Positions 1-10,640 of a stretch of 31,295 nucleotides of DNA are shown piece after piece. The DNA is taken from contig NMRA01001209.1 of NCBI GenBank assembly GCA_002633005.1, forward strand, positions 1 through 31,295, written 5' to 3'. Positions within the stretch are counted from its first letter, which is position 1, and every line of letters starts with the position of its first letter. The DNA comes from Phoronis australis (lineage: Eukaryota > Phoronida > Phoronidae). The notes below the pieces were generated by a model. It had not been told where the DNA came from. It saw only the letters and a list, made by a program, of their open reading frames with translations, and searched no databases. A program made the translations under genes and the position numbers.

Positions 1-370
1 ATGAAGAAAATTTACTTAATTTTTTAAAGAAAATGGAACCTGAGTGGCGATGAAAAAACAGACGCTGCTGGTAAGACGTGAATTTTAATCGAAGCCTAAT
101 TTAATCACTCAGAAACTCGCAATACTCTCTTTGTCAAACCTTATCTTAAGACGGTTTCCAAAGCAATCCCCGGCGTCATTATTGCCAACACGAAAAATGG
201 ATTTGGTCTTTTGGGCATTTGAAGACTATTTCAAATACGACAAATTTGTTAAGAATTGATGACACAAAATATAAAACGTGTAATAAGCATTACAAAAAGA
301 AGTAGGTTACGCGCGCAAACGCTGTGGCCCATAAACAAGTAAGTCTTTTAGTATGATTGTTTTAGTTAAA
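1..370. other. Unassigned non-coding stretch
   Basis: AT-rich sequence with no long open frame, no recognisable repeat and no RNA gene that I can see. It ends at the tRNA-like SINE head. Confidence 0.5.
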
Positions 371-445
371 TCGTGGTGGTGTAGTGGTAACGTAAGCGCG
401 CTCAAGCCTCTAGGTTGTGAGTTCGATTCTTTGACACTTGCATTT
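371..445 (+). repeat. tRNA-derived SINE head or tRNA pseudogene
   Basis: The stretch has a good tRNA-type internal promoter. The A box TGGTGTAGTGG is at 377-387 and the B box GTTCGATTC at 421-429, with the spacing usual for a tRNA. The ends do not form a convincing acceptor stem and the anticodon arm is poor, so I read it as a SINE head or decayed tRNA copy rather than a working tRNA. A T-rich tail follows at about 470-495. An intact tRNA cannot be fully excluded without covariance scoring. Confidence 0.5.
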
Positions 446-544
446 GTTTTCCTGTTTGACACGTTCTCCGTGTTTTTTTTTGCCTTTTTTTCTTGGATAA
501 TACTTCAGGAATCGAGGCAAATGCTTGATTTTTAGAGGTAAAAA

Positions 545-699
545 CAGAAAAATTTCCTGGGCGGGAGGGGGGCAAACCCCCCTCCCGACCTCCCCCATTC
601 GGTGCTATGCGCATCTACAATCGTGGTTCAGATTGCGCAAATGCTTCCAGCCGGACAAAATGTTGGCCCCCCCCTTGTGATATCCTAGATCCGCCACTG
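545..699. mobile_element. Remnant of a hAT-like non-autonomous DNA transposon
   Basis: The G/C-homopolymer-rich core (about 558-590 and 665-673) ends in CCTAGATCCGCCACTG at 684-699. Its reverse complement, CAGTGGCGGATCTAGG, is a terminal motif common in hAT-like non-autonomous elements. No matching left terminus or target duplication is visible, so this is a one-ended remnant. The assignment to hAT rests only on the terminal motif. Confidence 0.4.
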
Positions 700-1689
700 C
701 ACTAAATAAGATTGGTCCTAACCCCGGTCGTCAAGGTAAACGGTGGGGTATGGAAAATTGAACTACACCGTATTCATCCACGTTGGCTGAGTCGCGCTCG
801 GCTCACGATCAAAGGGATGCCGCCAAGCTGCTCTATTCATTGAGTCACGAGCGAGGATAATTGGCTTCGCTCATGCGGATATGATCAGTGGATTACAATC
901 TACCTAGCAGACTGTACTTTTTATGGAGAGAGTTACAAGTAGTTTTTACTGTAATATTTGAAAAGAGGAGCGAAAACAAATATGAGTATAATTTTGAATT
1001 TTTCAAATCGGCCCAGGATAAGAGATTTTGCAACACAGCAACACTCACGATTACTTTCAATCGGCGCGCACGAATACAAAAATATAGGACCCAAGTTATT
1101 TAGATTTTGGAACACATGCATTGCAATATTCAAAATACGTTTATTATGAATCTTACAAGCTGTAAAACGACGTTGTTTAATTTCATTGTGCTCATTCATT
1201 GTCANACGTTGTTAATTTCATTGTGTTCATTCATTGTCATCCGTCAAATCGGCAATTTCCGAGATGTGATCTGCGGCGTGCATGCGCGTATGTGTACAAA
1301 ACACGTGATTGTTATGTTCCTGAAGAACGAAAATTAAGAAGGCTTTAACATGCCATTATTATTGACAGGGACACGATAAAACGAATTTGGATTTTGACTA
1401 TAGTCTTGATACAGCAATCTGACTGACCACTGCGTCAGTGTCTCCGTTAGACCCAGAAATTTCACACAGCCCGGGAAGTTCATTTCGTCCCCAACATGTA
1501 GATCGAGCCTTGGACTATTAATACTCCACGGCAGAGCTAACGACAGTCGGCCTGTGCACACAAAATCTGTGAGTTAATCAGCACTCACCTTGCACGTTAC
1601 AGCCGTTTAAGTGAAAAACAATCTAGTAAACGCCATTTTCTTGCATAATCCTCCGCCTTTTGTAACAAAAAAGTCTATCGTCGATGACC
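700..1689. other. Unassigned stretch with one short tandem duplication
   Basis: No gene is recognised. A 34-35 bp segment is tandemly duplicated at 1170-1204 and 1206-1239, with one N between the copies. A minus-strand frame is open from 1561 to 1334 (75 codons, no ATG at its start). It is preceded on the minus strand by CACAG and lies in slightly GC-richer DNA, but its translation resembles no family I know. I treat it as probably not coding. Confidence 0.4.
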
Positions 1690-1698
1690 CGCACACGC

Positions 1699-1981
1699 AC
1701 GCTCACTCACTCTCATACGCAGACGACCTTCAAAACAAACGTCACGTGACAACAACATGTTTTTTCATCCAGAGATTTTTCTCGTGTTGTGGAGTACGAT
1801 GTAGCGCACATTTGGACTTAATCGCAATTAATCTGGACTAACGCTCACTCACTCTCATACGCAGACGACCTTCAAAACAAACGTCACGTGACAACAACAT
1901 GTGTGTTCATCCAGAGACTTTTCTCGTGTTGTGGAGTACGATGTAGCGCACATTTGGACTTAATCGCAATTAATCTGGACT
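1699..1981 (+). repeat. 142-bp tandem duplication
   Basis: Units 1699-1840 and 1841-1981 are nearly identical; the main difference is TGTTTTTTC against TGTGTGTTC after the E-box. The high identity points to a recent tandem duplication inside an older dispersed repeat. Confidence 0.9.
1741..1892 (+). promoter_or_regulatory. Two perfect GTCACGTGAC palindromes
   Basis: GTCACGTGAC occurs at 1741-1750 and 1883-1892, with a third copy at 25335-25344. It is the 10-bp E-box recognised by USF, MITF and TFEB type bHLH-ZIP factors. The flanks are also unchanged in all three copies: CTTCAAAACAAAC before and AACA after. This makes the block the best-preserved part of the repeat. Binding is inferred, not shown. 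Confidence 0.45.
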
Positions 1982-2288
1982 CCACAGGAACTTTTAAAAT
2001 TGTAAAACATCAGGAAGATTTCAGGTAATTTGTTGAGTCGAAACTATATTTATATTCAAGAGTACAAGTTTTCCTATTGACGATCGCGATTCAGCGACGC
2101 ATCACTCGGCAAGTTTTCGCCCTGTGATGAGCACAATTTTTTGAAAAATTATCGTAATTTAACAACGGAAGTTGATAGCAATGCACCACAATTTTGTAGA
2201 AAGTCTGTCATAGGCTACAAATACCTCACAGAGCGTAAATTTGATGAATCCTAGCTTCCGATTTTACCCGTTTGGGAAACCGGGCGTG

Positions 2289-2429
2289 CGTTCAGTAGAC
2301 GCTAGGACCTACGCTAGGACCTAGCTAAAACCTAGTCAAAGTCACGTGTTCTTATTTAAAATGCACAGCAATATCTCACGTACTCTCGCGAAGTCTTGCC
2401 TTTTAGCGAGGTCCTATCGTTACTGAACG
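2289..2429. mobile_element. 141-bp MITE, confirmed by a paralogous empty site
   Basis: The arms CGTTCAGTAGACGCTAGGAC (continuing to 2310) and its near reverse complement ending TTACTGAACG (2409-2429) form 21-22 bp terminal inverted repeats. Inside the left end, ACGCTAGGACCT is repeated in tandem. The related repeat at 26050-26070 runs from ACCGG straight into TTTCAAC with no such sequence, so it serves as an empty site. Flanking CGGGCGTG and CGGGAGGC match at 6 of 8 bases and could be a degraded 8-bp target duplication. It has no coding capacity. The superfamily is uncertain. Confidence 0.7.
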
Positions 2430-2501
2430 GGAGGCGGGTTTCAACTGCCGTAGGCTCACTACAATAAGCGTCCCCTCCCCGTGAAATGAATTTTTCTAAG
2501 C

Positions 2502-2771
2502 GTTTGTTTGAGCCAATACAGTATACAGCTTTCCACCAAGGCTAGGTGATGCAAGACATTATTACTTGTTCTTTGTTGCATTATAGTAACTGGTCTTGGC
2601 TAATTATCATTTTATGGCCTGGTCACCCATTCAGCCCAAAGTAGTTCCAGAGGTGGCTTATCAGCCAATTATTCACGCATGCTGACTCACAATAGAAGCC
2701 TGATAAGAGTGAAGGTGGATAAATGTGGTGTTCCTACAGTTTCTTGTTTTAGTGGATGTGTTCAGGACATG
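2502..2771. other. Unassigned spacer before duplication A
   Basis: No gene or RNA is recognised. GTATACAGCTTTCCACCAAGGCTAGG near 2519-2546 resembles the sequence just before the foldback at 9249-9275, hinting at a short shared repeat. Confidence 0.4.
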
Positions 2772-3120
2772 TTGGCATTGATTGATGATAAAACCTGGCT
2801 GTCAGTGAAGAAAGATTAATGGGCAGACACTTGAGATATAAAAACTTGTCACTGTCCAGGGATAAATCTGACTAAAACCCATGGCATTAGGGTGAATGGT
2901 ATGAATAAAAAACCATCAGTACATCTCAACTTAGTCCATTTTCAGTTGTGAAAGTGGAGACAGTGTCCTGAAGTTTGTCTTTGGGTTCAGTTGGCTCATT
3001 GTGGTACCGCTGAATGAACCTCCATAACCCTTTTGTTTTTTGAAGCATCAAAATTGGTCCAGAAATGGTAAAGTTACAACTTGTGCTAGGTTTCAAGTCT
3101 AGTGCCGTACACACGCAGAC

Positions 3121-3169
3121 TTACCCTAGAACAAGTTACTCCAGGAATGAGTAACGTGTTCTAGGGTAA
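3121..3169. repeat. 21-bp-stem hairpin in copy A
   Basis: TTACCCTAGAACAAGTTACT plus C (3121-3141) pairs with 3149-3169 with a single mismatch (A3134 against G3156) around the 7-nt loop CAGGAAT. The same hairpin is preserved at 12925-12973. It could be a MITE tip or a transcribed small hairpin. It is short for a microRNA precursor. Confidence 0.8.
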
Positions 3170-4180
3170 CTTGTCCCACCTGTAATATCTCAGTATGGCC
3201 TCAAAAGTGGGGTAGGGCGGAAGTAATTACCAGCTATGACTACATACAGATGGTTTTCTGTTGCACATTGGCATTAGGTGTTCATTGCCATGCACAGAAC
3301 AACAATTTCTTCTGCCTCACTCTATAGTTATGGGATGTGCGTGTGGACACTCCACTCTAAAGTAGGGTGCATGTTGTTCTAGGATAGGCTATGTGGGAAC
3401 CAGTCCTCCAACACACCGTCCAAACAACACATGGTTCACATATACTAACAACACCAATCTGCTACCAGTGTATTTACCCATAGGGCCTGAGGGGAATCAT
3501 TAGAGGATAACCTAGTAACCTTACATAATGTTACATAACGTGTTATGAATAAATGAGGTCTTCACAGTTACACTTTGAGTTTGTATATTTCTCCAAATGT
3601 GTTGGGATTTTATATCGAAGGAGTTTCCTGGAATTAACTTAAGATACTAGTGTTCCTAATTAAACCATTTTTGCTTGTTTTTGCCCCTAAATTTTTTTAA
3701 CTTTATTTCGAAAGGCACAGTTTGCTCTGATTTCTTAACGCGTTTTGAGATATAGCTTTCACACCATGTTTGGAGTAAATTCCATTCAGAGATACAGATG
3801 TTGATATATATGCTGGGCTAGAAAAAGAACTTTTTTACTAATAAATTTCAACATCACAAGCATATTTTGCTTTCAACTTTTGAAATCTGAAGCAAAACTA
3901 TGGTATTTTAAAAGTTTGTTATTACTTTATATTAAACAATTACACAAACCTTGGTATTTCTACTAAGTAACATTACCGAAACAGGGTCATTTTGCTCCTT
4001 AGTTTGTTCTAAGTTTGAATCCTGCTGTCAGCAGTCAAGTTATTTCTCCACTACATCTTAAATCAGCTATTTACTTAGCCTGACAGTTCAGGTATGCTGC
4101 AAACTGAAATTGATCTATCATACTAACAGCTGAGGCAGTGTGTTATTGAAAAACTGAATATGGAAACGGGATGAACTCAT

Positions 4181-4332
4181 GTGAAGCCAGTGTATAATGT
4201 CTAGAGTGAAGCTGCTGTAATGTCCGAGGTCAAGCCTGTGTATTGAGTGAACCTGGTGTAATGTCCGAGGTCAAGCCAGTGTAATGTCCAGAGTGAAGCT
4301 AGTGTAATATCCAGGAGAAAGCCAGTGAAATG
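4181..4332 (+). repeat. 23-bp minisatellite, about 6 units (copy A)
   Basis: Imperfect units of the form GTSAAGCCAGTGTAATGTCC plus RAG run head to tail. The corresponding array in copy B (13974-14217) has about 10 units, so array length changed after the large duplication. Confidence 0.85.
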
Positions 4333-4639
4333 TTTACATCAAGCTTTTTCAGGCACCCAACAATTGTTTGGATTAATAAATTTTTGAGCTCAGCAACTGC
4401 ACATAATAACATGCCCTCCAGCTTGGATTTTGCTGCAGTGACATAATTTCCGATTTGACATATGTCTGTCACTTTGATGCGTCCACTTGCTAAACTAATA
4501 TTCATTTTTGTAATTTTACTTTCAATTGATAGGCGTGAATGAATTATCAATGTGCTGGCTGTAATCTCTTTTCTCAAGGCTTATACTTATAAAGGGCATT
4601 CACCTGGTCACTGTTAAGCTGTCATTGTTGAATTCTGAA

Positions 4640-6660
4640 AGCACTTGGACGAGTGACAATTGGCGAAATTTAAACCGATGACGACAATGATTACGATGAT
4701 GATGGTGGCGATGATGAACAATATGATAACATTTATATGATGAACGAAGTTATCAGAAATCAACAACAAATAGGCCATAAGTCTTGTTCAATAGAGGGCA
4801 AACCTATAAAAATTGGTCAGGAACAGCATTATCAGAAAATGTTGAATAATTTGAAAAGTAGGTGTCCTAGCAAAAAATGAAAAATATCTTTGAAAGCCCG
4901 TTTAAAACTCGATCCAACACAACAGCTTCACAAAATTTCATGAATTTTTCAAAAATTTTCCAAGTTTGCATTTTTTTAAAAATTGAAAGTCAAATAACTC
5001 AAAAACGGTAAATCTGAGAGAAACATTGTTGAAATGGTATACCTCAGAGAATCCACATGCAAAATTCATGTTATTTTCTCTTCCCATTTAAAATGGCACC
5101 AGATCCGTTATCTTGAAAGCAACTTCCGGTTACCTCAGCATTGGATAATGGCCTGTCACAGGAAACTAACACGTGAAAAATTTCGAAGCAATTGTTCCTA
5201 CAATGCGCCCGCTACGTTTTCATTCCAAAATTGAGGTGTGCATGGGTATTGGCCAATATTTCCGCCGTCTTTATCCGGAAGTAAATAATTTCCGGCATAT
5301 ATGTAGTACACGTCAGCACCAATGACTACCGATTTTCAATATTCTACGTCAAAAACTGAGGCCTCCATGAGCACTTGAATCTGAAAACGAAAACAAAATG
5401 GCCACCACATCCGCCATTTTGAATCTGATCATGACGAAAAACAATAGGGTTCCAATACTTCCAAGAATACAGATTGTGTAAATTTCATGGAAATTGAATG
5501 AAAAATGCAACCTGTAGAGTGCGAACAAACAAATGAAAGCATTCTGAGGAGCGACACTTGGCAAAATTGATGGAAAAGGCGATGATGGAGATGACCACGA
5601 CGATGATGATTATGATGAGGAAGTTGGCGATTATGAACAACACCATAACATTCATGACTAGCGAAGATGTCAGAAATTAGTAAGAAACAGGCTACAGTCT
5701 TGAGGGACACTTTGCTGCAAAATTAACTGAAAAGACGACGACGGAGATTATGGTGAAGATGACGAATATGATGATGATAGTGGTGGCGATGATGAACAGC
5801 ATCATAACATTCTTATGACGAACGTAGATGTCAGAAATCAGTAAGAAATAGCGGGCTACAGTCTTGTTCAATAGAAGCTAAACTAACATCAATGCAGCAG
5901 CAGTGCTCTACAAAGAACAGCGCTATCAGAAAATCTGGAATAATTCAAACAGTAGATGTCCTTGCAAAAGTGGAAAATATCTTCTGAAAAATTCTGTCTA
6001 ACCTGTCAGTTTTGCGAAATTCCATAAGTTTTTTGAAAAAAATTGAAATTTTGTTTTTTTGAAATTCAAAGTCAAATAACTCGAAAATGGTAAGTATAAG
6101 AAAAAAATTATTACAGACCATTTGAAAGTCTATACCTCAAAGAATCCACAAGAAAAAGTGCATGTAATTTTTTCCCCGTTTAAAATGGCACCTGAAAATG
6201 GGTCAAAATGTGCCAGATCCGCCATCTTGAAAGCAACTTCCAGTTTTTTGCACTAGGTAATAGCTTGTCAAAGAAAACTAAAGCCTGAAAAACTTTCAAA
6301 GCAACTGGTCCTCTATTACGCCCTCTAAAGGAAAAAAACGTTTTTAGCCCAAAATTGAGGTGCGCGTGTGCAATTGCCAATATTTCCATCATCTTTGAAC
6401 GGAAGTAGACAATTTTCGGTAGCACACTTCCAGTTTAATATTCTTACCGATTTTCAGCCCTGTACGTAAAAAATTATAGCCTCCAGGAGCATTTGAATCT
6501 GAAATTGAAAACAAAATGGCCACCACATCTGCCATGTTGAATCTCATTGTGACGAAAAACAATAGGCTTCCAGTACTTCTTCTTAAATTACATGTTGCAT
6601 GTAAATTTCTTGAGGATCAGACGGAAATTGCAACCTGTATCGTGCGAACAAACAAAAAAA
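4640..6660 (+). repeat. Diverged about 1-kb tandem repeat with GAT-rich heads (copy A)
   Basis: Three related segments follow one another: 4640-5545, a partial one at 5550-5712, and 5716-6660. Each opens with a degenerate GAT/GAC run (4679-4720, 5580-5625, 5735-5800) followed by related AT-rich blocks. Shared phrases are GTCAAATAACTC, TCTTGAAAGCAACTTCC, AACAAAATGGCCACCACATC and GACGAAAAACAATAGG. Short open frames on both strands come from this repeat and have no family match, so I call it non-coding. The same array occurs at 14525-16545. Confidence 0.75.
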
Positions 6661-6728
6661 TTAGTGTCAGATAAATTTCGCCAAGTATGTTGCTTTGCTA
6701 TCAAGTTTCTTTTTTACTTGGCGAAAAA

Positions 6729-7126
6729 ATTTTTTGCCAAGCATGTTGCTTTGCCATCAAGTTTATTTCGCCAAGTAATAAACCAAGTTGCTTTGGATTT
6801 TAAAACCAGTACCACACTTGTTTAGTTCTAAAATGTTAATGAGATGGCAACTCATCACAGGCAATGGTTACACGCGTGAATTTGTAAGTCATAAATTTGG
6901 AGTTGGCCATTACCCTAAAGTTTGAAGCTGGTGGTTTTAATTTTCTTGTTAGGTTTAATAATGAAGTCACATCATGTAATTACCGTAAATCAAACTTTTT
7001 AGAAACACTGTTTGCTGTGCATTGTGGGTGCCTATCGATGCTTTGCATATAATTGCTCTTGTTTAATATCTCCTAATACAAAAGTGAATCAATTTAAAAA
7101 CAATTACCGGTACTATTTATACAACT
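6729..7126. other. 398-bp segment present in copy A, absent from copy B
   Basis: Copy B joins TTGGCGAAAAA directly to TTTTGGGGAACACTG. In copy A, ATTTT occurs at both edges of the extra segment (6729-6733 and 7127-7131). This fits a microhomology-mediated deletion in B. Near its left edge, copy A has a near-repeat of GCCAAGTATGTTGCTTTGCT (6677 onward and 6736 onward). No transposon ends are visible, so deletion in B is more likely than insertion in A. Confidence 0.8.
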
Positions 7127-7779
7127 ATTTTGGGGAACACTGCAGAAAGTTTTGTGTGAATCTGATCAGCCATTTCTGAGATATGATGTTTTGAAGTTAG
7201 CAAATTTCGGCCGTTTTTAGGTTACCACATAATCTTAAAGGCAGATTCACTGACTGGGGCTATTATAACAGTTTTATCTGTCTGGTGCGAAGGATAATGA
7301 TTGCATAACAGTTACAGTTATGGAAATGAAATGTACTGCACCGCAGCATCGACGCTGCGCTGTTAAATCCACCTATTAACTGCGATAAATTGGAATTGTT
7401 AACTTTGATCCAGGACCGAAGTGAAGCATTCATACTGACCGCAACTCCCCAAACCATCGGTGCGTCGACGTTAGTATGAAAGGCCCTTTTGTTTTGTTTT
7501 ATTTCACACAACCATTAATTAATTACTACGCATTTTATGCGCCCCATATTGTGTGCCCCCATCGGAAACCTCTCTCATTTGCTCATTACTGCACTAACCA
7601 CAACCTAACAGCTGATGGCCTCGAGACAGTAAAAAAATTAAGTAGTTATGGTATAGTCATTCTTTGCTGGACTTATTTGAGAGTTCAAAGCAATGTTCTG
7701 ACAGCCACCGCCAACGTTTTCAATCTTCCGTTACATTAATGTTTGGCATCTTGGGGGAATGGTAGAAAATTTTAACCAG

Positions 7780-8040
7780 TTACGCAGCCCCACCTCTTGT
7801 GTTCAAGGACAGTTTATATTTGATTCTGTCAGTAACATCCTCCTCCGCACCGTGTTCATACACAGTTTTTTTTAGTTTCAGCACATTCAGAACAAAAGCA
7901 TGACTCAAATTCTCATGGTGGGTGAAGACAGCTGAATCATAGGTGTCACCATGATCAGTCCACTCACCAGTTTGTGGCGATAACGTTTCAGTGAATATAT
8001 ATTGAAAATCAGAAAGCGCAACAGTTTGGTTACCTGCCAA
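7780..8040 (-). other. Open frame of 86 codons, possible exon fragment, low support
   Basis: This is the most protein-like minus-strand frame in copy A. It has balanced composition and the stretch YDSAVFTHHENLSHAFVLNV, which vaguely recalls beta-sandwich repeats of extracellular proteins. The paralogous frame in copy B (17277-17513) keeps the C-terminal half but loses 8 bp in the middle and has other non-triplet indels. Frame is therefore not conserved between copies, and neither copy has a clear exon boundary. I judge it more likely a decayed exon or chance frame than a gene. Confidence 0.2.
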
Positions 8041-8811
8041 TAAACTTATTACCTGTTTGATGTGCTTTGATCCTTTACTCTTGCAATTATATTTAATTCA
8101 GTACTGTTACCTGTGCAATTTATTTGACGATGTCAAAAACATCCAGTTGGCAGCCTTGTTATCTTATGGCCAAAGACACAAGTATTTGATCAAGCAGCCT
8201 ATTATAGCTGGAATATTTATGACAAAAAATACAAAAGGTAGCCAGTGTATTTATTTCCAATCTACTTATTGCTTGGTATGCTTTATTTTATCAATCAAAA
8301 GTCAATTGGTTGAGCTAAGTTCCATTAAAAGGTTGTTGTCTGTATGCCACATCATCCACAAGCTATCTTGTCATATTGATATACTTCCAATTCTTCACTT
8401 ATTTAGCTCCCAATATTGCCATTAAATGTAAGTCTATTTCATTAAATTTCTCCACAAATACATTAAATACCCTAGGAAAATTTTGGTTTATTTCTAGTAA
8501 ATAATTCGCAGTGTTAGGGTGACAAAAACAACATATTTTGACAAAGTTTCCATGATTATTTGCTGCAAAGTAATGGCCTTTGAGGTATGGAAAAACAACA
8601 ATTTTATCAATTATTTCTATGTAAAATAAATGGAGAATTGCCAAAACTGTGCTTTCAAATGTTGTTTGGTTTCACCTCGTCTCTTCAAGTCACTCTCCAC
8701 TCTTATTCTATCAATCATATTGCCTGTTATTTCTTTCTCAATAGGCTGTCTATCTTAGACTAAGTGTGCAAGTTTTTTTCGGTTTCCACATGCCTACAGG
8801 TTAATGATCCG

Positions 8812-8956
8812 TGTTGATGTGAATTTCTTGAACAACGTTCATACTTGTTCAGACCTGTGTGTTGATGTGAATTTCTTGAACAAAGTTCATAGTTGTCCAG
8901 ACCTGTGTATTGATGTGAATTTCTTGAACAAAGTTCATAGTTGTTCAGACCTGTGT
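8812..8956 (+). repeat. 48-bp minisatellite, three units (copy A end)
   Basis: The unit GTTGATGTGAATTTCTTGAA continues with CAAAGTTCATAGTTGTTCAGACCTGTGT. Three units are present here and two at 18341-18436 in copy B. Because 48 is divisible by three, frames stay open through it on both strands, which creates artificial 16-residue repeat 'proteins'. The array marks the right edge of the large duplication. Confidence 0.9.
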
Positions 8957-8958
8957 GT

Positions 8959-9275
8959 TGAATATTGCGACACTTCATTTTATTTTTTAAATATTCCTGA
9001 CAGAATTTGAAATGGGACCAAGTTATCCGACTATTACCGGTGACGCAATATTTCATGGCGCCGAAAGCCATCGCTAAAGATCGCTCCACAACTTTAGCAG
9101 CAGAATAACGGTAGAACGCCATTTTTTCCAACACCATTAAATAATTTAGTTTACTCAATGAAGATTGTAGTTTTTAATGACACCAATTTTGTGTCAGATT
9201 TTTTCTTACCACTTTTTTACCCACACAAGTGCAAAGCTGTATATTTATGTATACAGCTTTGTACCAAGGCTAGCC
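8959..9275. other. Unassigned, with a short palindrome
   Basis: No gene is recognised. CAAAGCTGTATA (9232-9243) and TATACAGCTTTG (9250-9261) are perfect 12-bp inverted arms around 6 bases, just before the large foldback. Confidence 0.5.
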
Positions 9276-9527
9276 TGGACCCTGATCTAGAGAACCAGGC
9301 AATCACTGAATAACGGCCATTATTTAGTGGATGAAACTGGTTCTTTAAATCAGGGTCCATTATATCTGACTAGTGCCAACTCTTAATTGGTGAGCAGATT
9401 TTGGCCTACTGCCCATTTAACACACACCACTAGTCAGATATAATGGACCCTGATTTTGAGAACCAGTTTCATCCACTAAATAACGGCCGTTATTCAGCGA
9501 TTGCCTGGTTCTCCAAATCAGGGTCCA
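9276..9527. mobile_element. Nested foldback element (100-bp arms)
   Basis: 9276-9375 and 9428-9527 are inverted copies of each other with few mismatches around a 52-bp spacer. Each arm is itself an inverted repeat. It is bounded by TGGACCCTGAT…GAGAACCAG and its reverse complement, with a palindromic centre; the right arm has the perfect AATAACGGCCGTTATT. It looks like one MITE with TGGACCCTGATTT termini that was duplicated head to head. It has no coding capacity. Confidence 0.85.
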
Positions 9528-10640
9528 TTATATCCGACTGGTGGTCACTACTCCACTAGTGCCAAAGAGTTTTCACCTCATCAAAAATACATTCTACACT
9601 TAAAACTATCACTTAAAACATGACGGCGTTTTCCCATTCAGTGACTTTATCAGGCGTAGAGGGTTGTGAGCATGTGATAACATCTAGCTTTTTTGTTAAT
9701 CATAACTGCCAAGCACGGTCTTTTGTCTGGGGGGACAGGGCAAAGTATTAGGCAAGATTTTACCCGCTAAATGCACCCTCGAACTGCCAAATGAAATCTG
9801 AGAGTGTTTTAGGGGGGCCATGCTCCCCTTGCCCCCCATCCCCTAAATCCACCAATGTTATCTTGCGGTATGATGTGAAATTTCTTCCTAGCTCGGGTGT
9901 ATTTATTTCTTAGCTGATGTGTTGTCTTTGCTCTTTTCCTTTTAAGCTGTGTAATCCATTGTTTTCATGAATGGGGTTGATGTTCCTGTTCCATATGCTA
10001 ACAACACACTTAAAAAGCAATATCTCTGTAGAAATTGATCCAAATTGCATGTAACACATATCACCATGTTTGTCTCATTGAAACGAATCTTTTGATATGC
10101 AGGACATGTATACGAAATTATGTAGAAAGGCAGATATTTTACACATAATCGTTGCGTTTCAATGGCCATTTTCTCGGTAACCGCTCACCCAATTTTTATG
10201 ATTTTTGCACCATTTCATTTCTCACACCAAGGGCTTTTCAAAATTGTATGACACATGGGCATTGTAAAAAAAAATAAAAAAAACGTGCTCCCTACCCGGA
10301 GCGAATTGATACGTTTGGAAAGAATAGATTGTCGTAACTTTTGTTGTCGTTGGGTGATTTTGGCGATTCAAAAACTAAACATCATCACCATTTGATGAGA
10401 ATTTCAGAAATGCTATTATTTTTAACAGCACAGCCCAGTCTGGCTAGATAGGATCTTATTGGAGATTAGAGCAATTATCAAACAAAAGAGAGCTGGCCCT
10501 CTAACCATAAATGACAGAATGGAGTTAATTAGTCATGTAAGATATTGGCTACATGGGTCATCTTCCCAACTTAGTGGGCTATAGAAGCGAACAAGTTGGG
10601 AGCAACAGTATCCAACAGCTGCTGTGGCCCCTATTGGAAT
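9528..10640. other. Unassigned, with a G/C-tract remnant of a DNA transposon
   Basis: 9725-9866 has G runs, C runs and the end CCCTAAATCCACCAATG, like the degraded hAT-like ends elsewhere in the window. The rest (9870-10640) is AT-rich with no recognised gene. An AATAA/A-rich run lies at 10267-10283. Confidence 0.4.

Larger units (their letters stand above)
1690..2501 (+). repeat. Dispersed E-box repeat, copy 1
   Basis: This aligns with 25287-26109 over almost its full length, with perhaps 20 % divergence by eye. Shared landmarks are the CTTCAAAACAAACGTCACGT block, GATTTCAGGTAATTTG, TGATAGCAATGCACCAC, CTTCCGATTT and TTTTCTAAGC. Copy 1 has two tandem 142-bp units (1699-1840, 1841-1981) where copy 2 has one. 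It also carries a MITE at 2289-2429 that copy 2 lacks. No coding potential is seen and the repeat family is not one I can name. Confidence 0.75.
2772..8958 (+). repeat. Large direct duplication, copy A (6.2 kb)
   Basis: Copy A begins at TTGGCATTGATTGATGATAA and ends in a 48-bp minisatellite (…CCTGTGTGT). It aligns with copy B at 12577-18439 in the same orientation. Flanking parts differ by roughly 2-5 % plus small indels. From about 4251 to 6494 I find no difference at all from 14136-16379. Copy A has 398 bp (6729-7126) that B lacks, fewer 23-bp repeats at 4181-4332 and one more 48-bp unit at the right end. No convincing gene lies inside: the open frames it contains are short, and several are broken by indels between copies. 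Confidence 0.95.

Noticed and set aside
371-445. Functional tRNA gene
   Set aside because: A and B boxes are good, but the acceptor and anticodon stems do not pair convincingly.
4299-6425. Several short frames (60-93 codons) identical between the duplication copies
   Set aside because: Identity reflects the wholly identical DNA block, not selection on protein. The frames lie on both strands in GAT-rich and AT-rich repeats and match no family.
7263-7739. Two opposite-strand frames of 82 and 87 codons kept in both copies
   Set aside because: The few differences between copies do not favour silent sites, one copy adds a codon in a CTA run, and there are no splice signals or known domains.
8760-9158. 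Minus-strand 132-codon frame with a 16-residue repeated peptide
   Set aside because: It runs through the 48-bp minisatellite, whose length is a multiple of three, so frames stay open on both strands. Copy B has a different unit number and no such frame.
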